From: an uncultured Clostridia bacterium
Lineage (GTDB): Bacteria; Bacillota; Clostridia; Christensenellales; Borkfalkiaceae
Assembly (NCBI GenBank): GCA_947626685.1
Contig: CANQTD010000004.1
Coordinates: forward strand, 1-64,000
Direction: 5' to 3'
DNA length: 64,000 nt
Part shown: piece after piece, positions 20,186-29,174 of the stretch
Position numbering within the stretch: position 1 is the stretch's first letter
How the letters are laid out: the number at the start of each line of letters is the position of its first letter
Made by a program: the position numbers and the translations under genes
Notes under the pieces: model-generated
Seen by the model: only the letters and a program-made list of their open reading frames with translations
Told to the model about the DNA's origin: nothing
Databases searched by the model: none

Positions 20186-20896
20186 ATGGAAAAAATCATC
20201 CCGAAAGGCCTTGTCGTCTCGTGTCAAGCACTCAGGCATGAGCCGCTCTATGGCGGAAACACTATTCCCAAAATGGCGCTTGCGGCAAAGCTCGGCGGCG
20301 CCGTCGGCATCCGCAGCAACACGGTGCGCGATATCAACGCGATCCACAGATATATCAACGGGGAGATCCCCATCATCGGGCTCATCAAGCGGGACTATCC
20401 CGATTCTCCCGTCTATATCACGCCCACCCTCAAAGAGGTGAAGGCCCTCATCCGTTCGAAGTGCGACGTCATCGCCCTCGACGCGACCATGCGCCCCCGT
20501 CCGGGCGGGGTCACCCTCGAAGAACTCGTCCGCTACGTCCGCGGCCACAGCGAAAAACCGCTCATGGCGGACATTGCCACGCTCGATGAGGCGATGAACG
20601 CCGACGCGCTCGGGTTCGACTATGTTTCGACGACGCTCCGCAGCTACACGGAGGAGACGGCGGGATTCGAGATCCCCGACCCCGCGTTCTGCGCGCAGCT
20701 GCTCGGGAGTATCCGGCACGCCACCGTGGTCGCCGAGGGCGGCATCGGGAGTTTTGCTTCCCTTCGCGCCGTCCTCGACACGGGGGTCAAGCACGTCATC
20801 ATCGGCGGGGCGATCACGCGCCCCGTGCAGATCACGCAGAATTTCGTCAACGTCTTTACGACGAACGACCGTTTTATGGCGGAGGATCAAGCATGA
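20186..20896 (+). CDS. nanE: N-acetylmannosamine-6-phosphate 2-epimerase
   Basis: Protein of 236 residues, the normal size for NanE. The family is clear from VSCQALRHEPLYG at the start, IIGLIKRDYPDSPVYITPT, VIALDATMRPRP, LMADIAT and VVAEGGI. NanE interconverts ManNAc-6-P and GlcNAc-6-P in the cytoplasm and feeds NagA and NagB, both encoded downstream. The ATG at 20186 was chosen because it begins family homology; upstream in-frame codons overlap the GH26 gene. It overlaps the next gene by 4 bp, so the two are probably translated together. Confidence 0.93.
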   Translation: MEKIIPKGLVVSCQALRHEPLYGGNTIPKMALAAKLGGAVGIRSNTVRDINAIHRYINGEIPIIGLIKRDYPDSPVYITPTLKEVKALIRSKCDVIALDATMRPRPGGVTLEELVRYVRGHSEKPLMADIATLDEAMNADALGFDYVSTTLRSYTEETAGFEIPDPAFCAQLLGSIRHATVVAEGGIGSFASLRAVLDTGVKHVIIGGAITRPVQITQNFVNVFTTNDRFMAEDQA

Positions 20897-22161
20897 AAAA
20901 GTTCACGGTCGCGGTGCTCGGCTGCGGGAACCGCGGCGCACAGACGTACGGCGCGCTCATGTACGCGCGCAAGGAACAGTTCGAGGTCGTCGCTCTCTGC
21001 GACGTCAACACCGTGCGCCTCGCGACGTTCGGCGACCGGTTCGGCGTTCCCGAAAAGGACCGCTTCACGGATGAGGACGTCTTTCTCTCCGAAAAGCGCG
21101 CCGACCTTCTCGTCATCGCCACGATGGACAGGGACCACGTCCGCGAGGGCGTGCGCGCGCTTGCGCTCGGGTACGACCTTTTGCTCGAAAAACCCATCAC
21201 AGATAACAAAAAGGAGTGCGAAGAGCTGCTTGCCGCGCAGAAAAAGTACGGCGGCAAGGTGCTCGTCTGCCACGTTCTCCGCTATGCGCCCGCCTTCCGC
21301 AAGGCGGCGGAGCTTTTGAAGAGCGGCGCGATCGGGAAGCTCGTCTCCATTCAGGCACTCGAGCAGGTCGCGTTCTGGCACGTCGCGCACAGCTATGTCC
21401 GCGGGAATTGGCGGCGTCTCGACGAGACCGCGCCCATGATCCTCGCCAAGTGCTGCCACGACCTCGACCTTCTGCAATACTATGCGGGCTCGCGCGCCGT
21501 GAGCGTCTCCTCGGTGGGGAGCCTCGCCTGGTTCAAGCCCGAAAATGCGCCCGAGGGGGCGGCGGACCGCTGCGTTTTTTGCAAGTATATCGAGAGCTGC
21601 CCTTACAGCGCAAAGAAGATCTATATCGACACCTACCGCGCGCAGGGGAGCCCCGCGCAGGCGCTCTGGCCGCACACGCAGGTCTCGTGCGCGTACCCCA
21701 TGTCCGAGGAGGAACTCTACAAAGCCCTCCGCGAGGGGCCTTACGGGCGGTGCGTGTACCGCTGCGACAACGACGTCGTCGACCACCAGCTCGTGAATAT
21801 CCGCTTCGAAAACGGGGTGGAGGCGAGCCTCACGATGATGGGCTTCACCGCGGGCTGCGGCAGGATCGTGCGCTTCTTCGGCTCGCACGGGGAGATCGTC
21901 CTCGACGAGATCGAAAATTTCGTCAAACTCAAGCCGTTCGGCGGCGAGGAGCAGACGTTCGCGATCACCGATCTCGGCGAAGTTCTGAGCGGGCACGGCG
22001 GCGGCGACGACGGGCTGGTCGGCGACCTGTATGCCGTTCTCAGCGGGGAAACCCTTCCCGCGACCTCGCTCGAAGCGTCCGTCGAGAGCCATCTCATCGC
22101 GTATGCGGCGGAGAGATCGCGTCTGAAAGGCGGGGAGCTCGTTCCCGTCCACGAAGAATAA
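20893..22161 (+). CDS. Gfo/Idh/MocA family oxidoreductase
   Basis: Protein of 422 residues. It has an N-terminal Rossmann domain with GCGNRGAQ (dinucleotide loop, about residues 9-16) and the family EKP motif in LLLEKPITDNK. A C-terminal alpha/beta substrate domain follows, with KCCHDLDLLQYYAG. A cysteine cluster at residues about 229-237 (CVFCKYIESC) is typical of one subgroup. Members oxidise sugars or, as GH109, hydrolyse alpha-GalNAc by an NAD-dependent mechanism, and I cannot assign which. The ATG overlaps the nanE stop, supporting a role in the same amino-sugar pathway. Confidence 0.88.
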   Translation: MKKFTVAVLGCGNRGAQTYGALMYARKEQFEVVALCDVNTVRLATFGDRFGVPEKDRFTDEDVFLSEKRADLLVIATMDRDHVREGVRALALGYDLLLEKPITDNKKECEELLAAQKKYGGKVLVCHVLRYAPAFRKAAELLKSGAIGKLVSIQALEQVAFWHVAHSYVRGNWRRLDETAPMILAKCCHDLDLLQYYAGSRAVSVSSVGSLAWFKPENAPEGAADRCVFCKYIESCPYSAKKIYIDTYRAQGSPAQALWPHTQVSCAYPMSEEELYKALREGPYGRCVYRCDNDVVDHQLVNIRFENGVEASLTMMGFTAGCGRIVRFFGSHGEIVLDEIENFVKLKPFGGEEQTFAITDLGEVLSGHGGGDDGLVGDLYAVLSGETLPATSLEASVESHLIAYAAERSRLKGGELVPVHEE

Positions 22162-22169
22162 GAGAGCAG

Positions 22170-22198
22170 AAACCGCACCCTCTCTCGGGTGCGGTTTT
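22170..22198 (+). terminator. Possible attenuator/terminator hairpin
   Basis: AAACCGCACCC and GGGTGCGGTTTT form an 11-bp stem with a TCTCTC loop, ending in only four T residues. It lies in the 53-bp gap before the kinase gene, whose AAAGGAG begins at 22201. It may partially terminate or act as an mRNA-processing barrier rather than fully ending transcription. Confidence 0.6.
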
Positions 22199-22214
22199 CC
22201 AAAGGAGCAAAAAG

Positions 22215-23564
22215 ATGAAAGAGCTCAATTTCGACAAAAATTTCATTCCGATGGAGGGAGCGGTCCGCGCCTATGAGCGCGATGTTGCCGCTTATCCGAA
22301 AAAAACGCGCATTTCGCTTGACGTGGAGCGCAGCGGGGGGTACAATGAGATCTATGTTTACGACGCCTTCCCCGACGGAGTGGACGATGAGCGCAACTAC
22401 GCCATTGCCGAGCGCCTCGCAAAGACCCTTCTGTGGGTGTGCGGCGGGTTCCGCATCGGGGTCGCGGGCAGCAAAGAGGTGTACCGCCGTCTCAAAGCGG
22501 ACTACGCAAAGGGAGGGGCGCGCGCCTTCGACGAGGAATTTATGAGCGGCGTGTACGAGCGTCCCTTTGAGGTCGTATGGAGGGAAAGCCCTCCCGAGGC
22601 GAAACGCGTCTCCCTCAAAGTGGGCGGCAATCTCGGCGGCTGCCGCATCGGGTTCGACGCGGGCGGGAGCGACCGCAAGGTCTCCGCGGTGATCGACGGA
22701 GAGGTCGTGTACAGCGAAGAGGTCGTCTGGAACCCCAAGCTCGAGCCCGATCCCCACTACCACTACAACGAGATCCTCACCGCGATGAGGACGGCGGCGG
22801 CCAGAATGCCCCGCGTGGACTGCATCGGCGTGTCCTCCGCGGGTGTATATGTCGACAACAAGATCATGGTCGCCTCCCTCTTTCTGAAAGTGGACAAGGC
22901 GGTGTACGGCGACTTCATCAAACAGCTTTACATCAACATCGCCGCGGACATGGGTGCCCCGATCGAGGTCGCCAACGACGGAGACGTCACCGCGCTCGCA
23001 GGCAGTATGGAGCTCGGCGAGGGGCGGGTGCTCGGGATCGCGATGGGAACGAGCGAGGCCGCGGGCTATATCAACAGGGAAGGGGGGCTCAACGGCTGGC
23101 TCTCCGAACTTGCCTTCGCGCCCGTCGATTTTTCTCCCTCCGCCATGCGCGACGAGTGGAGCGGCGATATCGGCGTCGGGTGCAAGTACTTTTCGCAGGA
23201 CGCCGTGATCAAACTTGCCCAAATGGGCGGGTATGCCTTCGAAGAGGGGCTCACCCCCGCCCAAAAGCTCAAAGTCATGCAAAAACGCGCGGAGGAGGGG
23301 GATCCGTTCGCCCTCGCCGTGTTCGCGGACGTCGGCGTCTATCTCGCGCACACGATCCCGTTCTATGCGCGCTTTTACGAGATCAAGCACATTCTTCTGC
23401 TCGGCAGGGTCATGAGCGGGCGGGGCGGAGACGCCGTCCTCGAAGCCTGCAAACGCACCCTCGCGGAGGAGTATCCCGAGATCGCGCCCAATATCTATAC
23501 GCCCGACGAAAAGAGCAGGCGCGTAGGGCAGTCCATCGCGGCGGCTTCCCTCCCGAAAATCTGA
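22215..23564 (+). CDS. ROK-like (ASKHA-fold) sugar kinase
   Basis: Protein of 449 residues. A strong AAAGGAG precedes ATG 22215; the frame is open far upstream inside the oxidoreductase gene but without coding features. An atypical N-terminal region of about 130 residues precedes an ASKHA phosphate-1 loop at IGFDAGGSDRKVSAVID. ANDGDVTALAGS and IAMGTSEAAGYINREGG follow, as in ROK proteins. The usual ROK zinc-site motif (CGC..GC) is not visible. In this context it probably phosphorylates N-acetylmannosamine or N-acetylglucosamine to supply NanE and NagA. A regulatory sugar-sensing role is possible, though no helix-turn-helix is seen. Confidence 0.78.
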   Translation: MKELNFDKNFIPMEGAVRAYERDVAAYPKKTRISLDVERSGGYNEIYVYDAFPDGVDDERNYAIAERLAKTLLWVCGGFRIGVAGSKEVYRRLKADYAKGGARAFDEEFMSGVYERPFEVVWRESPPEAKRVSLKVGGNLGGCRIGFDAGGSDRKVSAVIDGEVVYSEEVVWNPKLEPDPHYHYNEILTAMRTAAARMPRVDCIGVSSAGVYVDNKIMVASLFLKVDKAVYGDFIKQLYINIAADMGAPIEVANDGDVTALAGSMELGEGRVLGIAMGTSEAAGYINREGGLNGWLSELAFAPVDFSPSAMRDEWSGDIGVGCKYFSQDAVIKLAQMGGYAFEEGLTPAQKLKVMQKRAEEGDPFALAVFADVGVYLAHTIPFYARFYEIKHILLLGRVMSGRGGDAVLEACKRTLAEEYPEIAPNIYTPDEKSRRVGQSIAAASLPKI

Positions 23565-23636
23565 CGCGTGAGGCCGCAACGCGGACATGGGTGCCCCGTT
23601 TTTGGTCATAAAACTATCAATATAGGGAAAAATACT

Positions 23637-24359
23637 ATGAAAGTCATCATCACAAAAGATTACGAAAGCATGAGCGAGAAGGCGTACGAAGAGGTGCGGG
23701 CCGTCATTGCGGAAAATCCCGCGGCGGTCTTGGGGCTTGCCACGGGCACGACCCCGCTCGGGCTGTACAGGCGCATGGCGGACGATTGCGGGCGGGGCGG
23801 CATTTCTTACAAAAAGATCCGCACCGTCAACCTCGACGAGTACGCGGGCCTCGGCGCGGACAGCGACCAGAGCTATGTGTATTTCATGCGCAAGAACCTC
23901 TTCGACCATCTCGACATTTTGCCCGAAAACACGTTCATCGCGAACGGGAAAGCGGAGGACCTCGAGGCCGAGTGCGCGCGCTACAACGCCCTTCTCGAGG
24001 GCATGCGGCAAGACATTCAGGTGCTCGGGATCGGCTCGAACGGGCACATTGCGTTCAACGAGCCCGGCACGCCCTTCTCTTCGACGGTGCACGTCGTCGA
24101 TCTCGCCGAGAGCACGATCCGCGACAACGCCCGTCTCTTTGCCCGCGAGGAGGACGTTCCCCGCAAGGCGATCACGATGGGGCTAAAAAATATCATGCGC
24201 GCGAAGAAGATCCTCATTCTCGCAAACGGTGCGAACAAGGCGCGGGCGGTCTGCGGGCTCGTCAAGGGCGAGGTGACGGAAGCGGTGCCCGCGAGCGTTC
24301 TGCAACTGCACCCCGACTGCACGCTCATCTGCGACCGAGACGCCGCGGCGATGATATAA
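23637..24359 (+). CDS. nagB: Glucosamine-6-phosphate deaminase
   Basis: Protein of 240 residues, the usual NagB length. Motifs are LGLATGTTPLGLYR (phosphate loop), TVNLDEYAGL (catalytic Asp region) and GIGSNGHIAFNEPGT (His and Glu of the active site). It converts glucosamine-6-P to fructose-6-P and ammonia. The start at 23637 is chosen by family homology, and the ribosome site is weak (AGGGAAAA). The gene is followed within 2 nt by a repeat-element hairpin, and a 573-bp repeat island separates it from nagA. Confidence 0.95.
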   Translation: MKVIITKDYESMSEKAYEEVRAVIAENPAAVLGLATGTTPLGLYRRMADDCGRGGISYKKIRTVNLDEYAGLGADSDQSYVYFMRKNLFDHLDILPENTFIANGKAEDLEAECARYNALLEGMRQDIQVLGIGSNGHIAFNEPGTPFSSTVHVVDLAESTIRDNARLFAREEDVPRKAITMGLKNIMRAKKILILANGANKARAVCGLVKGEVTEAVPASVLQLHPDCTLICDRDAAAMI

Positions 24360-24360
24360 G

Positions 24361-24480
24361 TTCACAAATTTTTTCTGACGAAAAAATTTCGTGAGCGGAT
24401 AGGCTCCCGTACCTTCCCAAACTCTTAGCCGCACAAATTTTTCTGTTTCATCAGACAATAAGCGCAAAGGGTTGCGCAAA
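24361..24480 (+). repeat. Gene-end hairpin element, copy 1
   Basis: Begins 1 nt after the nagB stop with TTCACAAATTTTTTC, a TGAC loop and GAAAAAATTTCGTGAG. Then comes the conserved core, which includes GCGGATAGGCTCCCGTACC, CTCTTAGCCGCACAAA and TTTCATCAGACAATAAGCGC. A GCGCAA-AGGG-TTGCGC hairpin closes it. The core matches copies at 41249-41441 (same strand) and 52063-52196 (opposite strand). A diverged fourth copy is at 29655-29850. Confidence 0.75.
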
Positions 24481-24926
24481 TGGGGTGCGCTTATGCAAAA
24501 GCGTGGTTTTGCAACGCGCCATTATTGGAATGGGGTCGGAAAATCGAGTCCCTTGCCCACCCCTCGAGGGGTGGGTGGCACGAGCAACGCGAGTGACGGA
24601 AGGGGTGTTGCTTGATTTGAATGACACCCCTTTGGGCGCGCAAAAACGGCGCGCCACTTTCCCCTCGAGGGGACAGCAAGAGTTTTTGGCGTGCTCGCCC
24701 TCAAGGGGCTCCAAGAAAGGCTTCCCCCCGAGGGGGGAAGCTCCCGCGTAGCGGGTGCCCCGCCCACACATTCTTTTGTTGTCGAAGGGCGGCACGAGCC
24801 GTAGGCGAAGTATGAGGGGAGCTTCTAATTTGATTGCCCCTCATCCGTCACTTCGTGCCACCTTCCCCCCGTAGGGGGAAGGCTTACGCACCCTAGAGGC
24901 GGAGCCGAGTGTATCTTAAATAAGGA
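24481..24926. repeat. Repeat island between nagB and nagA
   Basis: Non-coding mosaic. It holds a CACCCCTCGAGGGGTG palindrome near 24560, a TTTCCCCTCGAGGGGACAGC module near 24658, an AGGGCGGCACGAGCCGTAG module near 24786, and a CTTCCCCCCGTAGGGGGAAG hairpin near 24863. The GAGTGTATCTTAAATAA module at the end abuts the nagA ribosome site. I see no gene or promoter. Confidence 0.75.
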
Positions 24927-24932
24927 GGCGTT

Positions 24933-26087
24933 ATGTTTATTCCAAGCAAAAGGAAACTGTTCAAGGACGCGCTTGTCTATGTCGAAGGCGAGGGGATCGT
25001 GAGAACGGACCTCTCCTTCACCGACCGCGTCGAAACGATCGGCATGGGCGCGGACGGCACCCATATCCGTCTGCCCGACGACGCGATCGTGCTCCCCGGG
25101 TTCATCGACGAGCACATTCACGGCGCGGGCGGCGCGGACACGATGGACGGCACGCAGGACGCGCTCGCGACCATCGCCAAAACGGTCGCCGCCGAGGGGA
25201 CGACGGCCTTCTGCGCGACCACGATGACGAGGAGCGAAGAGGAAATATTGAAGGCTCTCGCCGCGGTGCGGGAGTATGTGCCCGTGCGCGGGGCGCGCCT
25301 TCTCGGAGCCCATCTCGAAGGCCCGTTCATCGCCGAAAAATATAAGGGCGCGCAGTCCGCGGAGCATGTCGCCGCTCCCTCTTTGGAGCAGTTCGAAAAG
25401 TTTTACGAGGAGAGCGGAAAAAAGGTCAAACTCGTCACGCTCGCCGCGGAAAGGGAGGGCGCGGAGGAACTCATCGCCCATCTCAAAGAGCGGGGCGTGA
25501 TCGCCTCGATCGGTCATTCCGGAGCCTCGTTCGCGGACATGGTATCCGCCGTTTCCGTCGGGGCGACCCACGTCACCCACACTTTTAACGCGCAGTCTCC
25601 CCTTCATCACAGGGAAGCGGGTGTCGTCGGCGCGGCCCTTCTCTTGGACGAACTCTCCTGCGAACTCATCGCCGATACCGTCCACGTCTCCGTTCCCGCG
25701 ATGCGCCTGCTTCTCAAGAACAAGCCGCTCGGAAAGCTCATTCTCATCACCGACGCCATCCGTGCGAAAGGGCTCGGGGACGGCGTGAGCGAGCTGGGCG
25801 GGCAGACGGTGTACGTCCGTGACGGGCAGGCCCGCCTTGCGGACGGCACACTCGCGGGGAGCGTGCTCAAAATGAACGACGCCCTGAAAAATCTCGTCAC
25901 GAAAGTCGGCGCCGACCTCGAAACGGCAGTCGACTGCGCGACCATCAACCCTGCGCGCGACCTCGGCCTCGCGGAGGAGACGGGCAGCATCAAAGTGGGG
26001 AAACGCGCCGATTTTGCGGTGCTCTCCCCCTCGTTCGAAGTGCTTCTCACGATCGTCGGCGGAAAGATCGTTTACAGGAACTTATGA
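24933..26087 (+). CDS. nagA: N-acetylglucosamine-6-phosphate deacetylase
   Basis: Protein of 384 residues, normal for NagA. Amidohydrolase landmarks in order are PGFIDEHIHGAGGADTMDGT (metal ligands), LGAHLEGPFI (metal Glu), GHSGAS and THTFNAQSPLHHREAG (metal His and substrate loop), and LITDAIRAKG (catalytic Asp). It removes acetate from GlcNAc-6-P, feeding NagB. A GGAGG ribosome site starts right after a repeat module. The stop overlaps the next gene by 4 bp. Confidence 0.95.
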   Translation: MFIPSKRKLFKDALVYVEGEGIVRTDLSFTDRVETIGMGADGTHIRLPDDAIVLPGFIDEHIHGAGGADTMDGTQDALATIAKTVAAEGTTAFCATTMTRSEEEILKALAAVREYVPVRGARLLGAHLEGPFIAEKYKGAQSAEHVAAPSLEQFEKFYEESGKKVKLVTLAAEREGAEELIAHLKERGVIASIGHSGASFADMVSAVSVGATHVTHTFNAQSPLHHREAGVVGAALLLDELSCELIADTVHVSVPAMRLLLKNKPLGKLILITDAIRAKGLGDGVSELGGQTVYVRDGQARLADGTLAGSVLKMNDALKNLVTKVGADLETAVDCATINPARDLGLAEETGSIKVGKRADFAVLSPSFEVLLTIVGGKIVYRNL

Positions 26088-26944
26088 AGATCGAAATTAC
26101 AAGCGGAGAACTTGCCGTTGTGCTCGACACGCTGGGCGCGGAGCCCGTGAGCGTGCGCTATCGCGGCGTCGAGCGGCTGTGGCAGAATGAAAACGGCGCG
26201 TGGTCGGGGCATGCTCCCGTCCTCTTCCCCGTCTGCGGGGAGTGCGCGGCGGTATTCGGCGGGAAGCGTTCCCCCATGAAGCGGCACGGATTCGCGAGAA
26301 GGTGCGTCTTTACGCCCGTGGCACAGGGCGCGGATTTCGCGAAATTCCGCCTCACGGCAAACGAAGAAACGCGCGCGCTCTATCCCTTCGAATTTGAGCT
26401 CGAGGTCGGCTACACCGTCCGCAAAAACGAGTTGGAGATCGCCTACGGCGTGAGAAATCTCAGCCCGCTGCCCATGCCCTTTGCGTGGGGAGGACATATC
26501 TCGCACGCCCTCTTTTCGCCCCTCGGCGAACACGTTCTCCGCTTCTCCGAAGAGGAGGAATTTCGCGCCCTTCTGCATGACGAAAACGGGCATTTGACAG
26601 GGGAGACCTCGGACATGGGTAGGGGGAAAGAGCTCCCTCTCCCCGAAGATGTCTTTTCGGGGAACCGCACCGTGATCTTCGGCGGGGTGAAGTCGAGGCG
26701 GGTCGTGCTCCATAACGGCCGCGGCCCCGTCGCGCAGCTCTCCTTCGAGGGATTCGGCAATCTTCTCCTCTGGCGTCCGCTCTCTTCGCCCATGATCTGC
26801 GTCGAGCCGTGGTCCGCGCTTGCCGACCGCGCTGATACGCCCGCAGATAAAGATCTCTCCGAAAAGGCGGGGATCTGCGATCTTCCCCCGGGAGAAGAGG
26901 CGCATGCGAAACAGACCGTCGCTTACTTCGAGGTGCTTTCGTGA
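26084..26944 (+). CDS. Aldose 1-epimerase-like protein (LacX type)
   Basis: Protein of 286 residues of the galactose mutarotase fold. The combination of a Trp-Gln near residue 30 (RLWQNENGAW), APVLFPVCGE and RHGFAR is typical of LacX/YihR-like epimerases that interconvert sugar anomers. No signal peptide is present. It overlaps nagA by 4 bp and the alpha-galactosidase by 4 bp, so it probably handles galactose or amino sugar released in this pathway. Confidence 0.85.
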   Translation: MKIEITSGELAVVLDTLGAEPVSVRYRGVERLWQNENGAWSGHAPVLFPVCGECAAVFGGKRSPMKRHGFARRCVFTPVAQGADFAKFRLTANEETRALYPFEFELEVGYTVRKNELEIAYGVRNLSPLPMPFAWGGHISHALFSPLGEHVLRFSEEEEFRALLHDENGHLTGETSDMGRGKELPLPEDVFSGNRTVIFGGVKSRRVVLHNGRGPVAQLSFEGFGNLLLWRPLSSPMICVEPWSALADRADTPADKDLSEKAGICDLPPGEEAHAKQTVAYFEVLS

Positions 26945-29094
26945 TCGAAATTTCAAAGGACAAGACCTTTCATTTGCGCGGGAAGAGCTATTCTTACGTC
27001 ATGCGCGTGGACGGTAGCGGCTATCTCGAACACGTCTATTTCGGCGCGCGGGTGGGGGAGGACGACCTCTCCTATCTGAACGCGCCCTCTTTTTTGAGCT
27101 TTTCTCCCATTCCGCCCGACGCGTACGATCCCGCGTTTTCGCTCGATCACACGCCGCAGGAATATGCCTCGTTCGGGCAGGGGGATTTCCGCACCCCGTC
27201 CGTGCTTGCGAGAAGGGCGGACGGCGACGTTGCGAGCCGTTTCCGCTACCTCTCCCATGCGGTCGGCGATGAGGAAGGGGAGAGCTGTCTGCCCAAAGCG
27301 CGCGGCGGCGAAACGCTCGCGGTCACGCTCAAAGACGCCCTCTCCGGCGTCACGGTCTGCCTCCGCTACACCGTTTACGAGGACTGCGACGTGCTCGTGC
27401 GCTCTGCCGAGATCGTGAACGGCGGCGAGGAGCCCGTCAGATTGGAGCGCGCCTATTCCTTCTCGGTGGACCTTCCCGCAGGGGAGTACGATGTGCTCCG
27501 TCTGCATGGCAGGCACCTCGCCGAACGCGCTTACGAACGCACGCCTCTCGGACATGGTACCGTCAGGATCTGTTCGACGCGGGGTGCGTCCTCCCATCAG
27601 ATGAATCCGTTCCTCGCGCTTCTCTCCCGCAATGCGGACGAGGACGGCGGGGAATGTTTCGGCTTTACCCTTCTGTACAGCGGCTCTTACGCGCTTGAAG
27701 CGGAAAAGAGCCAGACGGACGCCGTGCGCGTGCAGGGCGGCGTCGGCGACACCGCTTTTTCGTGGACGCTCGGCGCGGGCGAACGCTTCACCGCTCCGCA
27801 GGCCGCGCTTATCTATTCCGCGAGCGGCCTCGGCACGCTTTCCCGCGAGGCGCACGATTTTTTGCGCAGGCACGTCATCCCCGTGCAATCGGCGAATAGA
27901 CCGATCGTCGTGAATAATTGGGAAGCGACCTATTTCGATTTCGACCGCCAAAAGCTCCTCGCCCTCATCGGCGAGGCTGCCGATCTCGGGATCGACACCT
28001 TCGTGCTCGACGACGGCTGGTTCGGGAAGAGGGACGGCGACGCGAGCGGGTTGGGCGACTGGTCGGTGAGCACCCAAAAGCTCGAAGGGGGTCTGAAACC
28101 GCTCATCGACGCGTGCAAGAGGCGCGGCATGAAGTTCGGCCTTTGGTTCGAGCCCGAGATGGTTTCGGAGGACTCCGACCTCTTCCGCGCCCACCCCGAT
28201 TGGGCGGTCGGAAAGGCGGACGTCCCCCGCTGCAAGAGCAGGAATCAATATGTGCTCGACTTCACCCGCCCCGAGATCGTAGACCACGTCTATGCGCGCA
28301 TGGCGGAAATTCTCGCGGCGAACGAGATCTCCTACGTCAAGTGGGACATGAACCGCCATATCACCGAATTTTTCTCCCCCGCGCTCCCCGCAGAACGCAT
28401 GGGCGAGTTCTCCCACCGCTATATCCTCGGCGTGTACACGCTCGCAAAACGGCTCCGCGAACGCTTCCCGCAGGTGTTTTTCGAGGGCTGTTCGGGCGGC
28501 GGCGGAAGATTTGACGCGGGCATGCTCGCGTATTTTCCGCAGATCTGGACGAGCGACGACACCGACGCGGCCGAGCGCGCGAAGATCCAATGGGCGACGT
28601 CTTTTGTCTACCCCATATCCGCAATGAGCTGTCATGTCTCCGCGTGCCCCAACCACCAGACGGGCCGCGTGACCCCGCTTTCCACCCGCGCCGCGCTCGC
28701 GTCTTTGGGACCGACGGGCTACGAGCTCGACCTCGGGAAACTTTCGGACGGCGAGAAGGGGGAGGTGAGAAAGCAGATCGCGGCATACCGCGAGACGGAG
28801 GCGTTGATCATGGAGGGCGACCTCTACCGTCTCTCGGATCCGTTCAGGGAGACGGTGTTCGCCGAAATGGTCGTCTCGAAGGACAAAAAGAGCGCGTATC
28901 TCGTCGGAATGACGATGCGCGCCGTCCCCGCGGACTTCAACCGCCGTATCCGTCTCAAAGGTCTTGACGAAAACAGGGCATACCATGTCCGGGAGCTTGG
29001 GCTCACTTTGCACGGCTCGACGCTCATGCGGGCAGGGCTGCTCCTTCCCAAGCAGCAGGAGTACGAGAGCTGGACGTGGCATCTGGAAAGCTGA
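26941..29094 (+). CDS. GH36 alpha-galactosidase
   Basis: Protein of 717 residues with a GTG start overlapping the previous stop. The GH36 fold order is visible: an N-terminal beta-supersandwich (to about 320), NNWEATYFDFD opening the barrel, KWDMNRHITEF with nucleophile Asp469, and WTSDDTDAAER with acid/base Asp539. The two are 70 residues apart, as in Geobacillus AgaA. CSGGGGRFD is the substrate loop. No signal peptide, so it is a cytoplasmic enzyme that removes alpha-galactose from imported oligosaccharides. It is the last gene of the locus, followed by a terminator. Confidence 0.94.
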   Translation: MIEISKDKTFHLRGKSYSYVMRVDGSGYLEHVYFGARVGEDDLSYLNAPSFLSFSPIPPDAYDPAFSLDHTPQEYASFGQGDFRTPSVLARRADGDVASRFRYLSHAVGDEEGESCLPKARGGETLAVTLKDALSGVTVCLRYTVYEDCDVLVRSAEIVNGGEEPVRLERAYSFSVDLPAGEYDVLRLHGRHLAERAYERTPLGHGTVRICSTRGASSHQMNPFLALLSRNADEDGGECFGFTLLYSGSYALEAEKSQTDAVRVQGGVGDTAFSWTLGAGERFTAPQAALIYSASGLGTLSREAHDFLRRHVIPVQSANRPIVVNNWEATYFDFDRQKLLALIGEAADLGIDTFVLDDGWFGKRDGDASGLGDWSVSTQKLEGGLKPLIDACKRRGMKFGLWFEPEMVSEDSDLFRAHPDWAVGKADVPRCKSRNQYVLDFTRPEIVDHVYARMAEILAANEISYVKWDMNRHITEFFSPALPAERMGEFSHRYILGVYTLAKRLRERFPQVFFEGCSGGGGRFDAGMLAYFPQIWTSDDTDAAERAKIQWATSFVYPISAMSCHVSACPNHQTGRVTPLSTRAALASLGPTGYELDLGKLSDGEKGEVRKQIAAYRETEALIMEGDLYRLSDPFRETVFAEMVVSKDKKSAYLVGMTMRAVPADFNRRIRLKGLDENRAYHVRELGLTLHGSTLMRAGLLLPKQQEYESWTWHLES

Positions 29095-29143
29095 TCCCGC
29101 CGAAGTTTTTTTGCATAGCGTTGCAGTTTTGATCATGGAAAAA

Positions 29144-29173
29144 AGCCTTCCCGACGGAAGGCTCATTTTTTTT
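29144..29173 (+). terminator. Intrinsic terminator after GH36 gene
   Basis: AGCCTTCC (29144-29151), loop CGAC, GGAAGGCT (29156-29163), then CA and a run of eight T. An A-run precedes the stem. It ends the alpha-galactosidase transcript. Confidence 0.88.
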
Positions 29174-29174
29174 G

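Noticed and set aside
21216..22214. Upstream extension of the ROK-like kinase frame through the oxidoreductase gene
   Set aside because: The Arg-rich translation is out-of-frame oxidoreductase sequence. The kinase has its own SD and ATG at 22215.
24360..24932. tRNA or rRNA gene in the repeat islands
   Set aside because: No cloverleaf with a GGTTCRA T-arm, and no rRNA sequence, could be found in any island.
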